Made by a program: the position numbers and the translations under genes. Shown here in pieces: positions 53,181 to 62,647 of a stretch of 64,000 nucleotides of DNA (position 1 is the first letter of the stretch; each line of letters opens with the position of its first letter). This stretch comes from G965222505 sp965222505 (GTDB lineage Bacteria; Bacteroidota; Rhodothermia; Rhodothermales; DATKEJ01): NCBI GenBank assembly GCA_965222505.1, contig OZ244956.1, positions 4,030,001 to 4,094,000 on the forward strand. Reading direction: 5' to 3'. The notes beneath the pieces are model-generated. The model did not search any database. It was not told where the DNA came from and saw nothing but the letters and a program-made list of their open reading frames with translations.

Positions 53181-54644
53181 ATGAGGATCAAGACGCTGGA
53201 GGTCTGCCATTTTCGTGGACTCTATGGGACGTTCAAGATAGATCTGAACGAGAAAAACCTGATGGTCTACGGTGAGAACGGGAGTGGAAAAAGTTCACTC
53301 TGCCAGGCCCTTCGCTCTTTTCTTGATGCCTCCGTTAATAAGTTGGACTTCAGCACAGTCGAAAACATATTTCTGGAAGAAGAAAAGCGCGGCACCGGCT
53401 ATATCAAGGTTCAATTCAACGAAGGATCACCCCCAATTGAAATCAACAGGGATTCGCAGTCCGTGGATAATATGGCAGTGGCCGATGCCAACAAGTTACG
53501 TGGATTTCTGGATTACAAGGCCCTGCTGAAGACCCATTTTGTGGATACAGAAACGCCTGACCTGTTTGATTTACTGATCAATGGCATTCTGTATCATGCG
53601 ATCAATCCCTTCGACTCAAACCAGCAGCTTGGAGCGGAGTGGGAATCTATGCAGGCATCCGTGCAAAACCAAGGCCGTAAAGCACGGAAAACAGAGTATC
53701 AATGGACGCAAATTCAAGATCGGCTACAAAATTGGAATGACGGCGTTGAACGTGTATTAAAACAAATTGAACCTCGGGTTAATGCATACATAGGCGAGTT
53801 CAAGTACGGGATCCACGTGCGATTCAAGTATACGCCCGCCGTGTACGATGGCAAACGTTTGTTCGGTCAACAAATCCAACTCCAGGTAGACTTCCTGAAT
53901 CAGACTAATCTGACAACGTATCACCGTTTTCTGAATGAGGCCCGTCTCACGGCATTGGCAATAGCAATCTATTTTGCATCCATAAAAAGCCTCCCCTCTG
54001 CAACTCCTTTCAAGCTGTTGATTCTGGATGATGTATTCATTGGGCTGGACATGGCAAATCGTATGCCCCTGCTGGAAATACTGAAAAGGGACTTTTTACG
54101 TGCTGATGTTCCATTCCAGGTAATCATGACCACGTATGATCGACAGTGGTATGAGCTTGTGAAACTGTTTGAGGGTCAGAGCGAATGGGTTTATCTGGAA
54201 ATGTACGCTGGTGAACATCATCATGGCGATATTCAAGCCCCAATTGTTAAAGGGAACACAGATTTCATTATGATCGCAGATCGCTATGTGAGGGAGGGAG
54301 ATTACAAAGCGGCAGCCGTGTACATACGTAGCGAGTTCGAGCGGATTCTGAAAAAGTTTTGTGACAAGCACAATCTGTCAGTCCGATACAAGATCAAATT
54401 GAAAAAACTAACAACCGAAGATTTTTGGAAGCCAGCTTCAAAATTCTATATGAGTCAAATTGAGTCGAGTAAAGACAAAAAGCAGTTGTGCAAGGCAGTG
54501 GAGCGATTGCGTAGTTTAGTCCTGAATCCATTCAGCCACTATGACCTACAGAGTCCATATTTTAAGATGGAGTTGAGATATGCTATGCGTACAATTACAA
54601 CCTTGAGATCAGAGCTGAGTAATCCCAAGAAGAAACGAGGCTGA
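53181..54644 (+). CDS. RecF/SMC-like AAA ATPase, defence island
   Basis: 487 residues. Walker A GENGSGKSS (31-39) follows the SMC/RecF-type start KTLEVCHFRGLYGTFKIDL. A signature-like LNEARLTALAIAIYFA (about 250) and Walker B LLILDDVFIGLDM (about 276) come next, but only a short coiled segment lies between A and B. A helical C-terminal domain (about 370-487, YVREGDYKAAAVYIRSEFER) is unrecognised. It sits 42 bp after darG in the same direction. It may sense DNA ends or structures for the helicase-methylase pair. Base composition is AT-richer than its neighbours. Confidence 0.85.
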   Translation: MRIKTLEVCHFRGLYGTFKIDLNEKNLMVYGENGSGKSSLCQALRSFLDASVNKLDFSTVENIFLEEEKRGTGYIKVQFNEGSPPIEINRDSQSVDNMAVADANKLRGFLDYKALLKTHFVDTETPDLFDLLINGILYHAINPFDSNQQLGAEWESMQASVQNQGRKARKTEYQWTQIQDRLQNWNDGVERVLKQIEPRVNAYIGEFKYGIHVRFKYTPAVYDGKRLFGQQIQLQVDFLNQTNLTTYHRFLNEARLTALAIAIYFASIKSLPSATPFKLLILDDVFIGLDMANRMPLLEILKRDFLRADVPFQVIMTTYDRQWYELVKLFEGQSEWVYLEMYAGEHHHGDIQAPIVKGNTDFIMIADRYVREGDYKAAAVYIRSEFERILKKFCDKHNLSVRYKIKLKKLTTEDFWKPASKFYMSQIESSKDKKQLCKAVERLRSLVLNPFSHYDLQSPYFKMELRYAMRTITTLRSELSNPKKKRG

Positions 54645-54803
54645 AGCTGTCGAAATTCACATGTTCAAGTGTAGGGCTTCCCGTGCATGAAATTACCAGG
54701 CGACCAGTTGTAAGAATGGCAACATTAAGGACGGGATCTTGTTACTTGTGGTAAGTATAATAAACGTAACATTTCTTCCACTTCTCTCTTCATCAAAACG
54801 GAT

Positions 54804-55322
54804 ATGATCATGTCTAAGGACAACACAGTAGCCAACCCGCCTAAGCCTCCTGCTAAGCAAACCGCACCGAAGCCGGAACGGTGGCGTGAAATCACCAGTC
54901 TTGTGTTTGCCGGTATCATCCTGATCGGCTTCACCATATTGATTGTTTTTATGTGGCAACTCACCGGCGATTCCATAAAGGAAACACAATGGAGTCGGGC
55001 TGTCTTCTTGTTTGCCGCGGTAGAAGCCATCACCTTTACGGCCATCGGGTTTGTGTTCGGGCGTGAAGTCAACCGGGAACGTGCGGCCAATGCCGAAGCC
55101 ACGGCCAAAGACGCGCAGCAGCAAGCACAGGACGCCAGTCAGGAAGGGGCAGATGCCAAAGCCAAGGCCAAAGCCCTCAAGGATGCCATCAAGGCCAAAG
55201 CCGGTAAACAAGCCTCTGCGTCCGGCGGACGTGTACCCGAGATGGCTGGTGGGGGCCTCGGGGGAGATCCTTCACAAGACTTAGCCGAGTTGGCCGCCTT
55301 CGCCGATGCATTGATCGATTAG
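54804..55322 (+). CDS. Two-helix membrane protein with Ala/Lys-rich tail
   Basis: 172 residues. A Pro/Lys-rich start is followed by two transmembrane helices (LVFAGIILIGFTILIVFMW and AVFLFAAVEAITFTAIGFVF), then a highly charged Ala/Lys/Gln-rich stretch likely to be helical (AANAEATAKDAQQQAQDASQ), a Gly-rich linker and the tail DLAELAAFADALID. No family recognised. The same tail is found in decayed form at 59361-59414. The first 20 codons could also start at 54810 (the ATG here fits best). It may be part of the defence operon, with a 159-bp gap. Confidence 0.6.
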   Translation: MIMSKDNTVANPPKPPAKQTAPKPERWREITSLVFAGIILIGFTILIVFMWQLTGDSIKETQWSRAVFLFAAVEAITFTAIGFVFGREVNRERAANAEATAKDAQQQAQDASQEGADAKAKAKALKDAIKAKAGKQASASGGRVPEMAGGGLGGDPSQDLAELAAFADALID

Positions 55323-55399
55323 AGGTCCGCTCGCCGAGGTAAAAACCGAATACCGAAATCGGCGTTATATACCGCGTTTAATCAACGCATCGGCTTCTC

Positions 55400-58300
55400 A
55401 TGCTCATTCTGCATCTCGGCTACTGTGAAACACAACGCTTTCTGTGGGGCGAGACACCGCCGGACTCCGCTGCAACCCTGCTGCCGGATCCGGCACATTC
55501 GTCTCCGTTTCCCTATAATCCACCGGCCCAAGCGCTGGCTAAAGCCCTGGCTGAAACAGACGTTGCGCACGACCCGGAAACCCTCACTTCATTATCGGCC
55601 TGGCTCCCCACCCTGCGCCGTAAACCCCTACCCTCTAACCCGCTTATCGCCGATATCTCCATCGGAAAAACAAAACCCAAAGTTGCCCCGTGGCGCATTT
55701 CGGCCCTGCCGCTTTCTCCTGAAGAGGCAACGGTCTTTTTGAGTGCCTGCGTCGGCAAAACCATGCTTGCACCGGGGGTACTGCTCGGGGCAGACGTTGG
55801 CTTTTGGGCACAAACCCTTCGTTTTGCCGGTGCCCTGGTGGCCCGCGAACAGTTCCTGCCCAGCCTGCGCATACAGGAAGACACCTATAGTGCCTGCTGG
55901 GAACCCGTCTTCGTCGGCGAAGATGCCGGGCGATTGATTCGTCTCGTTAGGGCCATGCCTCACGCCTGCCGCGCCCTTACCAGGGGCTCTACGTCTGCGC
56001 CAGAGGCTGTGCCGGTTACATTGCTCTCGCGCATCATCGGCGATTTTGTGGATCACCTCGTGCGCACCGCCGCACTGGGTAGTCCTCCGTCGGCATTTCG
56101 TGCGCGTAAGCCCCGCACCGCGTCCTTTGCCAGTATTCACGACCAATGGCTTCATGCCCTCCGTGCACCGGATGGCACGATGACGGGTAGCGAGGCCGCG
56201 TTACGCCAACTGAGAGAACATGTCCAGGCTTGGCAGCATCCGGTTACCCTATCGACACGGACCCCATTCCGCCTCTGTTTCCGTCTAGAAGAGCCTGAGT
56301 CGGTTGATGCCGAAGCGCCGATTCAGGTTAAACCAGAGACCTGGCATTTGCGCTATTTACTACAGGCCACCGACGATCCGAGTCTGTTCGTCGACATCGG
56401 CCAAGCCTGGTCCCCGAAAAAGCAAATCGCCAGCCTGTTCGCTGCACGCTCCTTCAACGTGCAGCAATACCTGCTGGGTGCCTTGGGCCAAGCCTCGCGC
56501 TTGTATCCGGCGATGGAAGAAAGCCTGAAACACCCCGAGCCGGGTGGGTTTGATCTGGAAACCCCGGCGGCTTACACTTTTCTGACGGAGACCAGTTGGC
56601 TACTTCAACAGGCTGGGTTTGGGGTTCAACTTCCGGCTTGGTGGACGCGCAAAGGCCTCCGGCAACGCCTCTCGGCACGGGCAACCGTCGAGAGCCCTAA
56701 AATGAAATCCCGTGGCGGACTCTCACTCAACACTATCGTACAATTCGACTGGGAGGTGGCCTTGGGCGATGAACGCCTCTCCCGCAAGGAGTTGGAGCAC
56801 TTGGCCCAACTCAAAGTACCCCTGGTCCGGATACGCGGCCAATGGGTTGAGGTCGATGCCGAAACCATCCAGGTTGCACTTGATTTCTGGAAAAAGGAAG
56901 GCACTGATGCCCTTAGCGTTCGGGAGGTGATTCAAATGGCGTTAGGCATGGCCGAGGCCCCCGGTGGCTTAGCCTATGAAGGCGTAGACGCAACCGGGTG
57001 GGTTGGCGATCTGCTCCAAAAACTCGAACACGGGGCGGCCATTGAAGCATTGCCTGCGCCCAGCGGATTTACGGGCACACTGCGTCCCTACCAAGCGCGT
57101 GGCTTCAGTTGGTTGGCTTTCCTCCAGTACTGGGGCCTGGGGGCGTGCCTGGCCGATGATATGGGCCTGGGCAAAACCATTCAAACCCTGGCACTGATCC
57201 AACGGAACCGGGAAACCAACGGCCAGCGGCCCGTGCTGCTCGTGTGTCCCACCTCGGTCATGGGCAACTGGCAGAAAGAAGCGGCCCGATTTACGCCAGA
57301 TTTGCCCGTCTTGTTACATCATGGCACCCGCCGAGCCCGAAAAGCAGCCGACTTTAAGAAGGTAGTTCAGCAGCAGGCCATCGTCGTGACCGGCTATCCT
57401 CTCTTGCATCGTGATTTTAAGGTCCTCAAACCAATCAAATGGGGAGCCATTGTACTGGATGAGGCGCAGAATATCAAAAACCCCCAGACCAAGCAGGCCA
57501 AGGCTGCCCGCGCCCTCAATGCCGATCATCGCATCGCGCTTACGGGTACACCGGTCGAAAACAATGTGGCCGAATTGTGGTCGATTATGGAGTTTCTAAA
57601 TTCGGGTTTTCTTGGCACCCAGGCTGGGTTTAAGCGCCGATTTTTTACGCCCATCCAAACCGATCACGATCCCGAGGCTGCTACCCGTCTCAAACGTCTA
57701 ACAGGGCCATTCATCCTTCGTCGGCTCAAGACTGACAAATCCATCATCAATGACCTCCCCGATAAGCTGGAAATGAACGTCTTTACAACCTTGACGAAGG
57801 AGCAGGCATCCTTGTATCGGGCCGTGGTCAAAGAAACCGCAAAGGCACTCGACGGCAGCGAAGGCATTCAGCGCAAAGGCCTCGTCTTGTCTACGTTGAT
57901 GAAACTCAAACAAGTCTGCAATCATCCGGCCCAATTGCTGCATGACGCATCGGCTATTCCCCAGCGGTCTGGTAAACTCAATCGCCTCACGGAGATGCTT
58001 GAAGAGGTGCTGGAGGCTGGAGAACGGGCCTTGATTTTTACGCAGTTTACCGAAATGGGCGGCATGATCAAGCAACATCTTCAAGAGACCTATGGCCGCG
58101 AAGTACTGTTTCTGCACGGTGGCATCCGCAAGAAATTTAGAGACCGCATGGTGAGCCGTTTTCAGCAGGAAGGCGATGGGCCTCCGTTTTTCCTACTCTC
58201 ACTAAAGGCTGGCGGTACAGGTCTGAACCTGACGCGTGCGAACCATGTATTTCATTTCGACCGATGGTGGAACCCGGCAGTAGAAAATCAGGCCACTGAC

Positions 58301-58510
58301 CGGGCTTTCAGGATCGGCCAAACCCGGCAAGTACAGGTCCATAAGTTCATCTGTATCGGTACTGTAGAGGAACGCATCAACGAGATGATCGAACAGAAAA
58401 AGGCCATCGCCGAAAATATCGTCGGCACCGGCGAAGGCTGGATCACGGAACTCTCGACCCGAGAATTGAAACAACTGTTTAAGCTCCGAAAGGAAGCCGT
58501 AACCGAATAG
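55400..58510 (+). CDS. SNF2/SWI2-type DEAD/DEAH helicase, SWIM-paired
   Basis: 1036 residues. An SNF2 helicase-associated N-terminal region (about 1-560) leads to the ATPase: LADDMGLGKTIQTLALIQ (about 584), CPTSVMGNWQKEA, LDEAQNIKNP (about 686), TGTPVENNVAELWSIMEF, and the C-terminal half GGTGLNLTRANHVFHFDRWW, NPAVENQATDRAFRIGQ. It would translocate on double-stranded DNA. The SWIM-domain gene follows 3 bp later, a gene pair seen in many bacteria whose task is not well defined. No nuclease domain is visible. Confidence 0.9.
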   Translation: MLILHLGYCETQRFLWGETPPDSAATLLPDPAHSSPFPYNPPAQALAKALAETDVAHDPETLTSLSAWLPTLRRKPLPSNPLIADISIGKTKPKVAPWRISALPLSPEEATVFLSACVGKTMLAPGVLLGADVGFWAQTLRFAGALVAREQFLPSLRIQEDTYSACWEPVFVGEDAGRLIRLVRAMPHACRALTRGSTSAPEAVPVTLLSRIIGDFVDHLVRTAALGSPPSAFRARKPRTASFASIHDQWLHALRAPDGTMTGSEAALRQLREHVQAWQHPVTLSTRTPFRLCFRLEEPESVDAEAPIQVKPETWHLRYLLQATDDPSLFVDIGQAWSPKKQIASLFAARSFNVQQYLLGALGQASRLYPAMEESLKHPEPGGFDLETPAAYTFLTETSWLLQQAGFGVQLPAWWTRKGLRQRLSARATVESPKMKSRGGLSLNTIVQFDWEVALGDERLSRKELEHLAQLKVPLVRIRGQWVEVDAETIQVALDFWKKEGTDALSVREVIQMALGMAEAPGGLAYEGVDATGWVGDLLQKLEHGAAIEALPAPSGFTGTLRPYQARGFSWLAFLQYWGLGACLADDMGLGKTIQTLALIQRNRETNGQRPVLLVCPTSVMGNWQKEAARFTPDLPVLLHHGTRRARKAADFKKVVQQQAIVVTGYPLLHRDFKVLKPIKWGAIVLDEAQNIKNPQTKQAKAARALNADHRIALTGTPVENNVAELWSIMEFLNSGFLGTQAGFKRRFFTPIQTDHDPEAATRLKRLTGPFILRRLKTDKSIINDLPDKLEMNVFTTLTKEQASLYRAVVKETAKALDGSEGIQRKGLVLSTLMKLKQVCNHPAQLLHDASAIPQRSGKLNRLTEMLEEVLEAGERALIFTQFTEMGGMIKQHLQETYGREVLFLHGGIRKKFRDRMVSRFQQEGDGPPFFLLSLKAGGTGLNLTRANHVFHFDRWWNPAVENQATDRAFRIGQTRQVQVHKFICIGTVEERINEMIEQKKAIAENIVGTGEGWITELSTRELKQLFKLRKEAVTE

Positions 58511-58513
58511 ACC

Positions 58514-59362
58514 ATGAGTTGGTACTACAACAAGTTCGAACCAACCCAACGACGTACAGCGAAGGGTGGGATACGTGCTCTGTCTAGGCGGGGACGCTTC
58601 GGCACCACATGGTGGGGGCAACGCTGGATTGATACCCTCGAAGGCTTTAATATCGGCGCACGATTAGGGCGGGGCAAGTCTTATGCCCGTAGCGGCCAGG
58701 TGTTGTCCATCGACATCGAAGAGGGGCAAATTAGCGCCAAGGTCCTCGGTTCTCGTGCCACCCCGTACCGCATCACCATCGGGTTACGCACACACACTGA
58801 GCGGGATTGGCAACGTATGGCCGAAGCCCTGGGTACACAACCCTATTATGCCGCCAAACTGATGGCTGGCGAGATGCCACCCGGCCTCGAAGATCAGATG
58901 GACATCCAGGGCCTTTCCTTATTTCCGAAACGCAGTGCCGACCTTCAGACAGACTGTTCCTGCCCGGATTGGTCAAATCCCTGCAAACACATTGCAGCGG
59001 TGTATTACCTGTTGGCTGAAGAATTCGACCGTGATCCGTTCCTTCTGTTTCGGCTACGGGGCATCTCACGAGAGCGCCTCCTGGTGTTGGTCGTGGGTGA
59101 ACCTTCTGCCGAATCGACGGAGTCTCCGGCTCTTCTCCCGGAGTCGGTGGTGCCTGATGCACATTTCTGGACCGGTGCCGCTTTGCCTGATACCCTGTTC
59201 GGCACCGTTCGGACCCCGCCTGTTTCGGCAGCCCTTCCTACACGCCTCGGAAAATTCCCTTTCTGGCGTGCTGAGACCCCCTTGCAAGAGCAAATAATCC
59301 CCGTCTACAAAGCTGCATCATCATTCGGGCTTGCCACGTTCCAACATCAGGACGAGGGATGA
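58514..59362 (+). CDS. SWIM zinc-finger protein paired with SNF2 helicase
   Basis: 282 residues. The SWIM motif CxCx(n)CxH is clear (CSCPDWSNPCKHIAAVYYLL, about residues 149-168). The N-terminal half is the conserved partner region (FGTTWWGQRWIDTLEGF, ARSGQVLSIDIEEGQISAKV). After residue 200 the sequence is Pro/Ser-rich and poorly conserved. It begins 3 bp after the helicase stop. The stop at 59360 is followed in another frame by a decayed tail similar to that of the 54804 gene, so the original protein may have been longer and been cut by a frameshift. Confidence 0.88.
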   Translation: MSWYYNKFEPTQRRTAKGGIRALSRRGRFGTTWWGQRWIDTLEGFNIGARLGRGKSYARSGQVLSIDIEEGQISAKVLGSRATPYRITIGLRTHTERDWQRMAEALGTQPYYAAKLMAGEMPPGLEDQMDIQGLSLFPKRSADLQTDCSCPDWSNPCKHIAAVYYLLAEEFDRDPFLLFRLRGISRERLLVLVVGEPSAESTESPALLPESVVPDAHFWTGAALPDTLFGTVRTPPVSAALPTRLGKFPFWRAETPLQEQIIPVYKAASSFGLATFQHQDEG

Positions 59363-59414
59363 AAGACCGGTCGCTCAGGAGTTGGTCGCCTTCGCCGATT
59401 CGTTGATTGATTAA
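59361..59414 (+). pseudogene. Decayed C-terminal tail similar to the 172-residue membrane protein
   Basis: Reading from 59361 gives ERPVAQELVAFADSLID and a stop, matching DPSQDLAELAAFADALID at the end of the gene at 54804. Over 35 bases (55287-55321 and 59379-59413) 31 are identical. It could be the remnant of a duplicate gene or the lost tail of the SWIM gene. Confidence 0.5.
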
Positions 59415-60262
59415 ATGGCTGCTCGGGCATTCAGGCTAACCGTCCAGTCGCGGGCGAAGTAGCCGATGCTGCCCCAGAAACCGTAGCCATTTTCCACGTT
59501 GGAAAGCACACCCGGCTGGGCCAATGCCTCTGCATCGAATACGCCGGAGGGCGGATCCCACTTGTTATCCAACACTTGCACCTGAACCCCCACGGCGACG
59601 ATGAGGCTCGGCCCCTGTGTGGCCCGTACAAACCGGAGGTCCTGGCTGAGGTTGATGCGCAGTTGCCAGTTGCCGTCGGTGGTGCGCATGCCGGTGCGGC
59701 CATAGGGCACGAACGTCGCGGCTCCAATCGGGGGGGCATAGGAGATGAAAATATCGGCAGGGGAGACAATGCCGGGCAACACCACATCCTGGTACAACGA
59801 ATCCCCTTCGCCCAGTATCGGGCCGGGTTGGGGCTGCGTGTCGTTGCCGAACAACGGCACTTTCGTTTCTGCGGCGCTGATCTTGCCGTCGGATCGTTCC
59901 ACTTCGATGCGGTAGCGCCTGCCGGCCACTACGATAAAATCGGCCCGGTAGAGATGGGCATAGGTGCCGTCTTGCAACGGTTGTAGGATGTGCCGCCATT
60001 CGGTGCGAGAGCCGGTCGAGAGGTCGGTGCTGAACACGCGGGCATCAATGAAGGCCTGCGGGGCATCATCGGCTTCAATAACTTCCGGTGTGCGGCGCAC
60101 GGGGATCACCCGGAGGTAGTGCTCCGTCTCTGTTTCGTCCAGGAAGCCGTAGATCGTGTAATACCGGTCCTGCCCGGTAAACGGGTCAATGAAGGTGTCC
60201 TGATCGCAGCCAGCCAGGAGCGTCAGGCACCCGATCAGGCCAAGGATGCGCCACCGGTTCAT
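59411..60262 (-). CDS. Lipoprotein partner of the TonB receptor (DUF4249-like)
   Basis: 283 residues with a lipoprotein signal (WRILGLIGCLTLLAGC). The rest is beta-rich, starting QDTFIDPFTGQDRYYTIYGF, of the type found beside TonB-dependent receptors in Bacteroidota, and resembles DUF4249 proteins. It overlaps the receptor stop by 4 bp, so the two are translationally coupled. It probably sits in the outer membrane and helps the receptor. The family call is tentative. Confidence 0.65.
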   Translation of the reverse strand: MNRWRILGLIGCLTLLAGCDQDTFIDPFTGQDRYYTIYGFLDETETEHYLRVIPVRRTPEVIEADDAPQAFIDARVFSTDLSTGSRTEWRHILQPLQDGTYAHLYRADFIVVAGRRYRIEVERSDGKISAAETKVPLFGNDTQPQPGPILGEGDSLYQDVVLPGIVSPADIFISYAPPIGAATFVPYGRTGMRTTDGNWQLRINLSQDLRFVRATQGPSLIVAVGVQVQVLDNKWDPPSGVFDAEALAQPGVLSNVENGYGFWGSIGYFARDWTVSLNARAAI

Positions 60263-62544
60263 CGGACTTCGAGTTTGATGCCAACCGACGGGATCAACGG
60301 AAGCTGATCGACACGTTGCAGGGTGAACAGGTCGAAATAGAACAGGTTCTTTCGGTTGAACAGGTTGACCGCCCCGGCTCTGAGGGTGCCCACCACGCGC
60401 CCTTCCTCAAACCGATGCTCCAGCCACACATCCAACCGTTGATAGCTGGGCTGGCGGCGGCTGAACGGCTCACCGTACAGCACCCGAATCTGCCCCTGGT
60501 CTTGGGTTACGTCCACGTCCTGCGTAAATAAAAACCATCGGTCGAATCCACCCGACGGCGTGAACGGCAAGCCGGAGCCGTATTGCCATTGGAGGGTGAT
60601 TCCCACCTCGCCGCGCTGGGCATGCAAAACCGCGTTGATCTGGTGCCGCCGGTCGTGGGCGGGGTTATAGGTGGCTTGTGGGGTTTCGTAGGTGACGTTG
60701 GTGAGGGCGTAGGTCACGTACCCGTCCAGTACGGATTCATACGAGAAGGGGCGCTCTTTGAAATCGACCCGTAGATCGAACCCTTCCGCGTGGCCGTCGG
60801 CGGGTTGCAGGCGGGTGTTAAACCGGGGAAACGCCGTAAAAAACGGGGCCGACAGGTTCGAAAACGACTTGTAAAACCCTTCCGTTGCCACCGACAACCA
60901 GGGCTGGATCTGCATGGACGCGCCCACGATGGCATGCGTGGCTTCCGGCAGCGGATCGGCCTCGGGGGCGGGGAGCCAGGCGGTGAACACATTGCCCACA
61001 TCGCGCCGGTCGTTGAGGCCGACGATGGCCTGGTGGTACACGCCACCAGCCGCATGCAGGCGCAAACGTTCCTCCAAAAAACCGGGGTTCCAACTGGCCC
61101 GGAGGCGCGGCTCGAAGCCTTGCGCGCCGCGCTCCTGCAAGTGGTAAAAGTGTACACCCGGTTCCACTGATACGTTGCCCCATTGAAGTTCGGTGGCGAG
61201 GTAAGCATCCAGTTCGGTCAACTCGGCCTCATTGGTTTCCAGGTCTTGAAGCTGGCCGTCCAAAGCATAACGCATTTCGGACCGGCGACGGGTCGCGCCA
61301 AACTTGAGGTCTCCGGCGCTCAGGAAATACGTGAAATGGGCGGCCAAATCCAGGCTTTGTAGGTCTGAGGTGCGTTCGGCAGCTTCCGGGGGGCCGAAGG
61401 CGTTTTCCGTCTCGGCATAGCCAGCCACAAACTCGGCAAGCACGGGGAGGCGGTTCGAGAGGTGGACGAAGCGCCCGCCGTAGGCCAGGTTGTTCCACGC
61501 CAGGTTGGTGCTGTCCGTCAGGACCGAGGATTGGGCGTCGCCCTCGAAGGTCTTGCTGCTCCCGGCCAAATCACCCCGGTCAAAGGTATGCAGGGCTGTC
61601 ACCGACAGGCTCGTGCCCGAACCCAGGAAGGCATGCAACTTGCCGAACTGGTCTCCAAAGCGATAGGGGAATTTCTGCCCGAAGAGGTCTGGCATGGCCC
61701 GCTTGACGAGGGATTCGCGGAAGGAGCCGATGAACGAGACCCGGTCCGGCACAATCGGCCCTTCGATTCGGGCTGTCGTCAGGAAGGGTGAGATGGAGGC
61801 AGACCCGGCAAAGTTTTGTTTGTTGCCGTTGCGGGCATGTACATCGATCATCGACGAGATGCGGGTGCCGTAGCGTGCTCCGAAGCCGCCGGTGTAGAGG
61901 TTGGCATTGTCGATGATTTCTTCAGGGAAGGCCGAGTAGAAGCCCACGATGTGAAACGGCATATACAGCGGGATGCCGTCGATGAAGGCCAGGTTCTGGT
62001 CGAGGGCCCCACCGCGTACGAACAACTGCCCGCCCCGGTCACCCTGGGCCACCACGCCGGGTACAGTCTGAAGGTAACTGGCAAGGTCGCCCGTTACCCC
62101 CGGCATTAGCGTACGTTCAATCTGGGCGGGTTCGACGGTTTGCAGGCCCGCACTTACGGCGGTTACGCCAGATTCACCTTCGGCTTCGACGACCACTTCG
62201 TCAATTTCGGTGGAGGCCGGGGCGAGAGCCACGCGGCGCGCTATTACATCGCCGGGTGTTAGGGTGAGGGTTTCTGTATAGGGGGCAAAGCCGATAAACG
62301 AAATCTGAAAGGTGTAGCGCCCTGCGGGAATCCGGCCGAGGATGAAGTAGCCGTCGCCGTCGGTGGCACTCCCGAAGAAGGCCCCTTGGGTATTGCGTAC
62401 GGTGACCGATGCGCCTTGCAGGGCTTTTTGGGAAAGGCTGTCGGTCACGAACCCCCGAACACGGGCGGATTGGGCGTAGACAATCTCCAAACTGGCGAAG
62501 CACAACAGGGCGCAGCAAAAGAGCAGCCGGGGAAAACGAGGCAT
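60259..62544 (-). CDS. TonB-dependent outer-membrane receptor with carboxypeptidase-regulatory-like domain
   Basis: 761 residues with signal peptide (RLLFCCALLCFASLEIVYAQ). Residues 25-110 form the carboxypeptidase-regulatory-like domain (GFVTDSLSQKALQGASVTVR, then GYFILGRIPAGRYTFQISFI). A plug domain follows (ALDQNLAFIDGIPLYMPFHI, then GFGARYGTRISSMIDVHAR) and the rest is a beta barrel. It imports an unidentified compound using TonB energy; no siderophore or vitamin B12 signature is evident. It is the first gene of a two-gene operon with the lipoprotein. A perfect 31-bp hairpin lies about 100 bp upstream. Confidence 0.92.
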   Translation of the reverse strand: MPRFPRLLFCCALLCFASLEIVYAQSARVRGFVTDSLSQKALQGASVTVRNTQGAFFGSATDGDGYFILGRIPAGRYTFQISFIGFAPYTETLTLTPGDVIARRVALAPASTEIDEVVVEAEGESGVTAVSAGLQTVEPAQIERTLMPGVTGDLASYLQTVPGVVAQGDRGGQLFVRGGALDQNLAFIDGIPLYMPFHIVGFYSAFPEEIIDNANLYTGGFGARYGTRISSMIDVHARNGNKQNFAGSASISPFLTTARIEGPIVPDRVSFIGSFRESLVKRAMPDLFGQKFPYRFGDQFGKLHAFLGSGTSLSVTALHTFDRGDLAGSSKTFEGDAQSSVLTDSTNLAWNNLAYGGRFVHLSNRLPVLAEFVAGYAETENAFGPPEAAERTSDLQSLDLAAHFTYFLSAGDLKFGATRRRSEMRYALDGQLQDLETNEAELTELDAYLATELQWGNVSVEPGVHFYHLQERGAQGFEPRLRASWNPGFLEERLRLHAAGGVYHQAIVGLNDRRDVGNVFTAWLPAPEADPLPEATHAIVGASMQIQPWLSVATEGFYKSFSNLSAPFFTAFPRFNTRLQPADGHAEGFDLRVDFKERPFSYESVLDGYVTYALTNVTYETPQATYNPAHDRRHQINAVLHAQRGEVGITLQWQYGSGLPFTPSGGFDRWFLFTQDVDVTQDQGQIRVLYGEPFSRRQPSYQRLDVWLEHRFEEGRVVGTLRAGAVNLFNRKNLFYFDLFTLQRVDQLPLIPSVGIKLEVR

Positions 62545-62647
62545 ACCGAGGAAGGGATTGGTGTAGCGTGTTGTTCGGGTGCCATGTTAACCATCTCCCG
62601 GGCGCGGCGCAATGTAGATAATTGTCAATGGTCGAATGTCATTGGTG

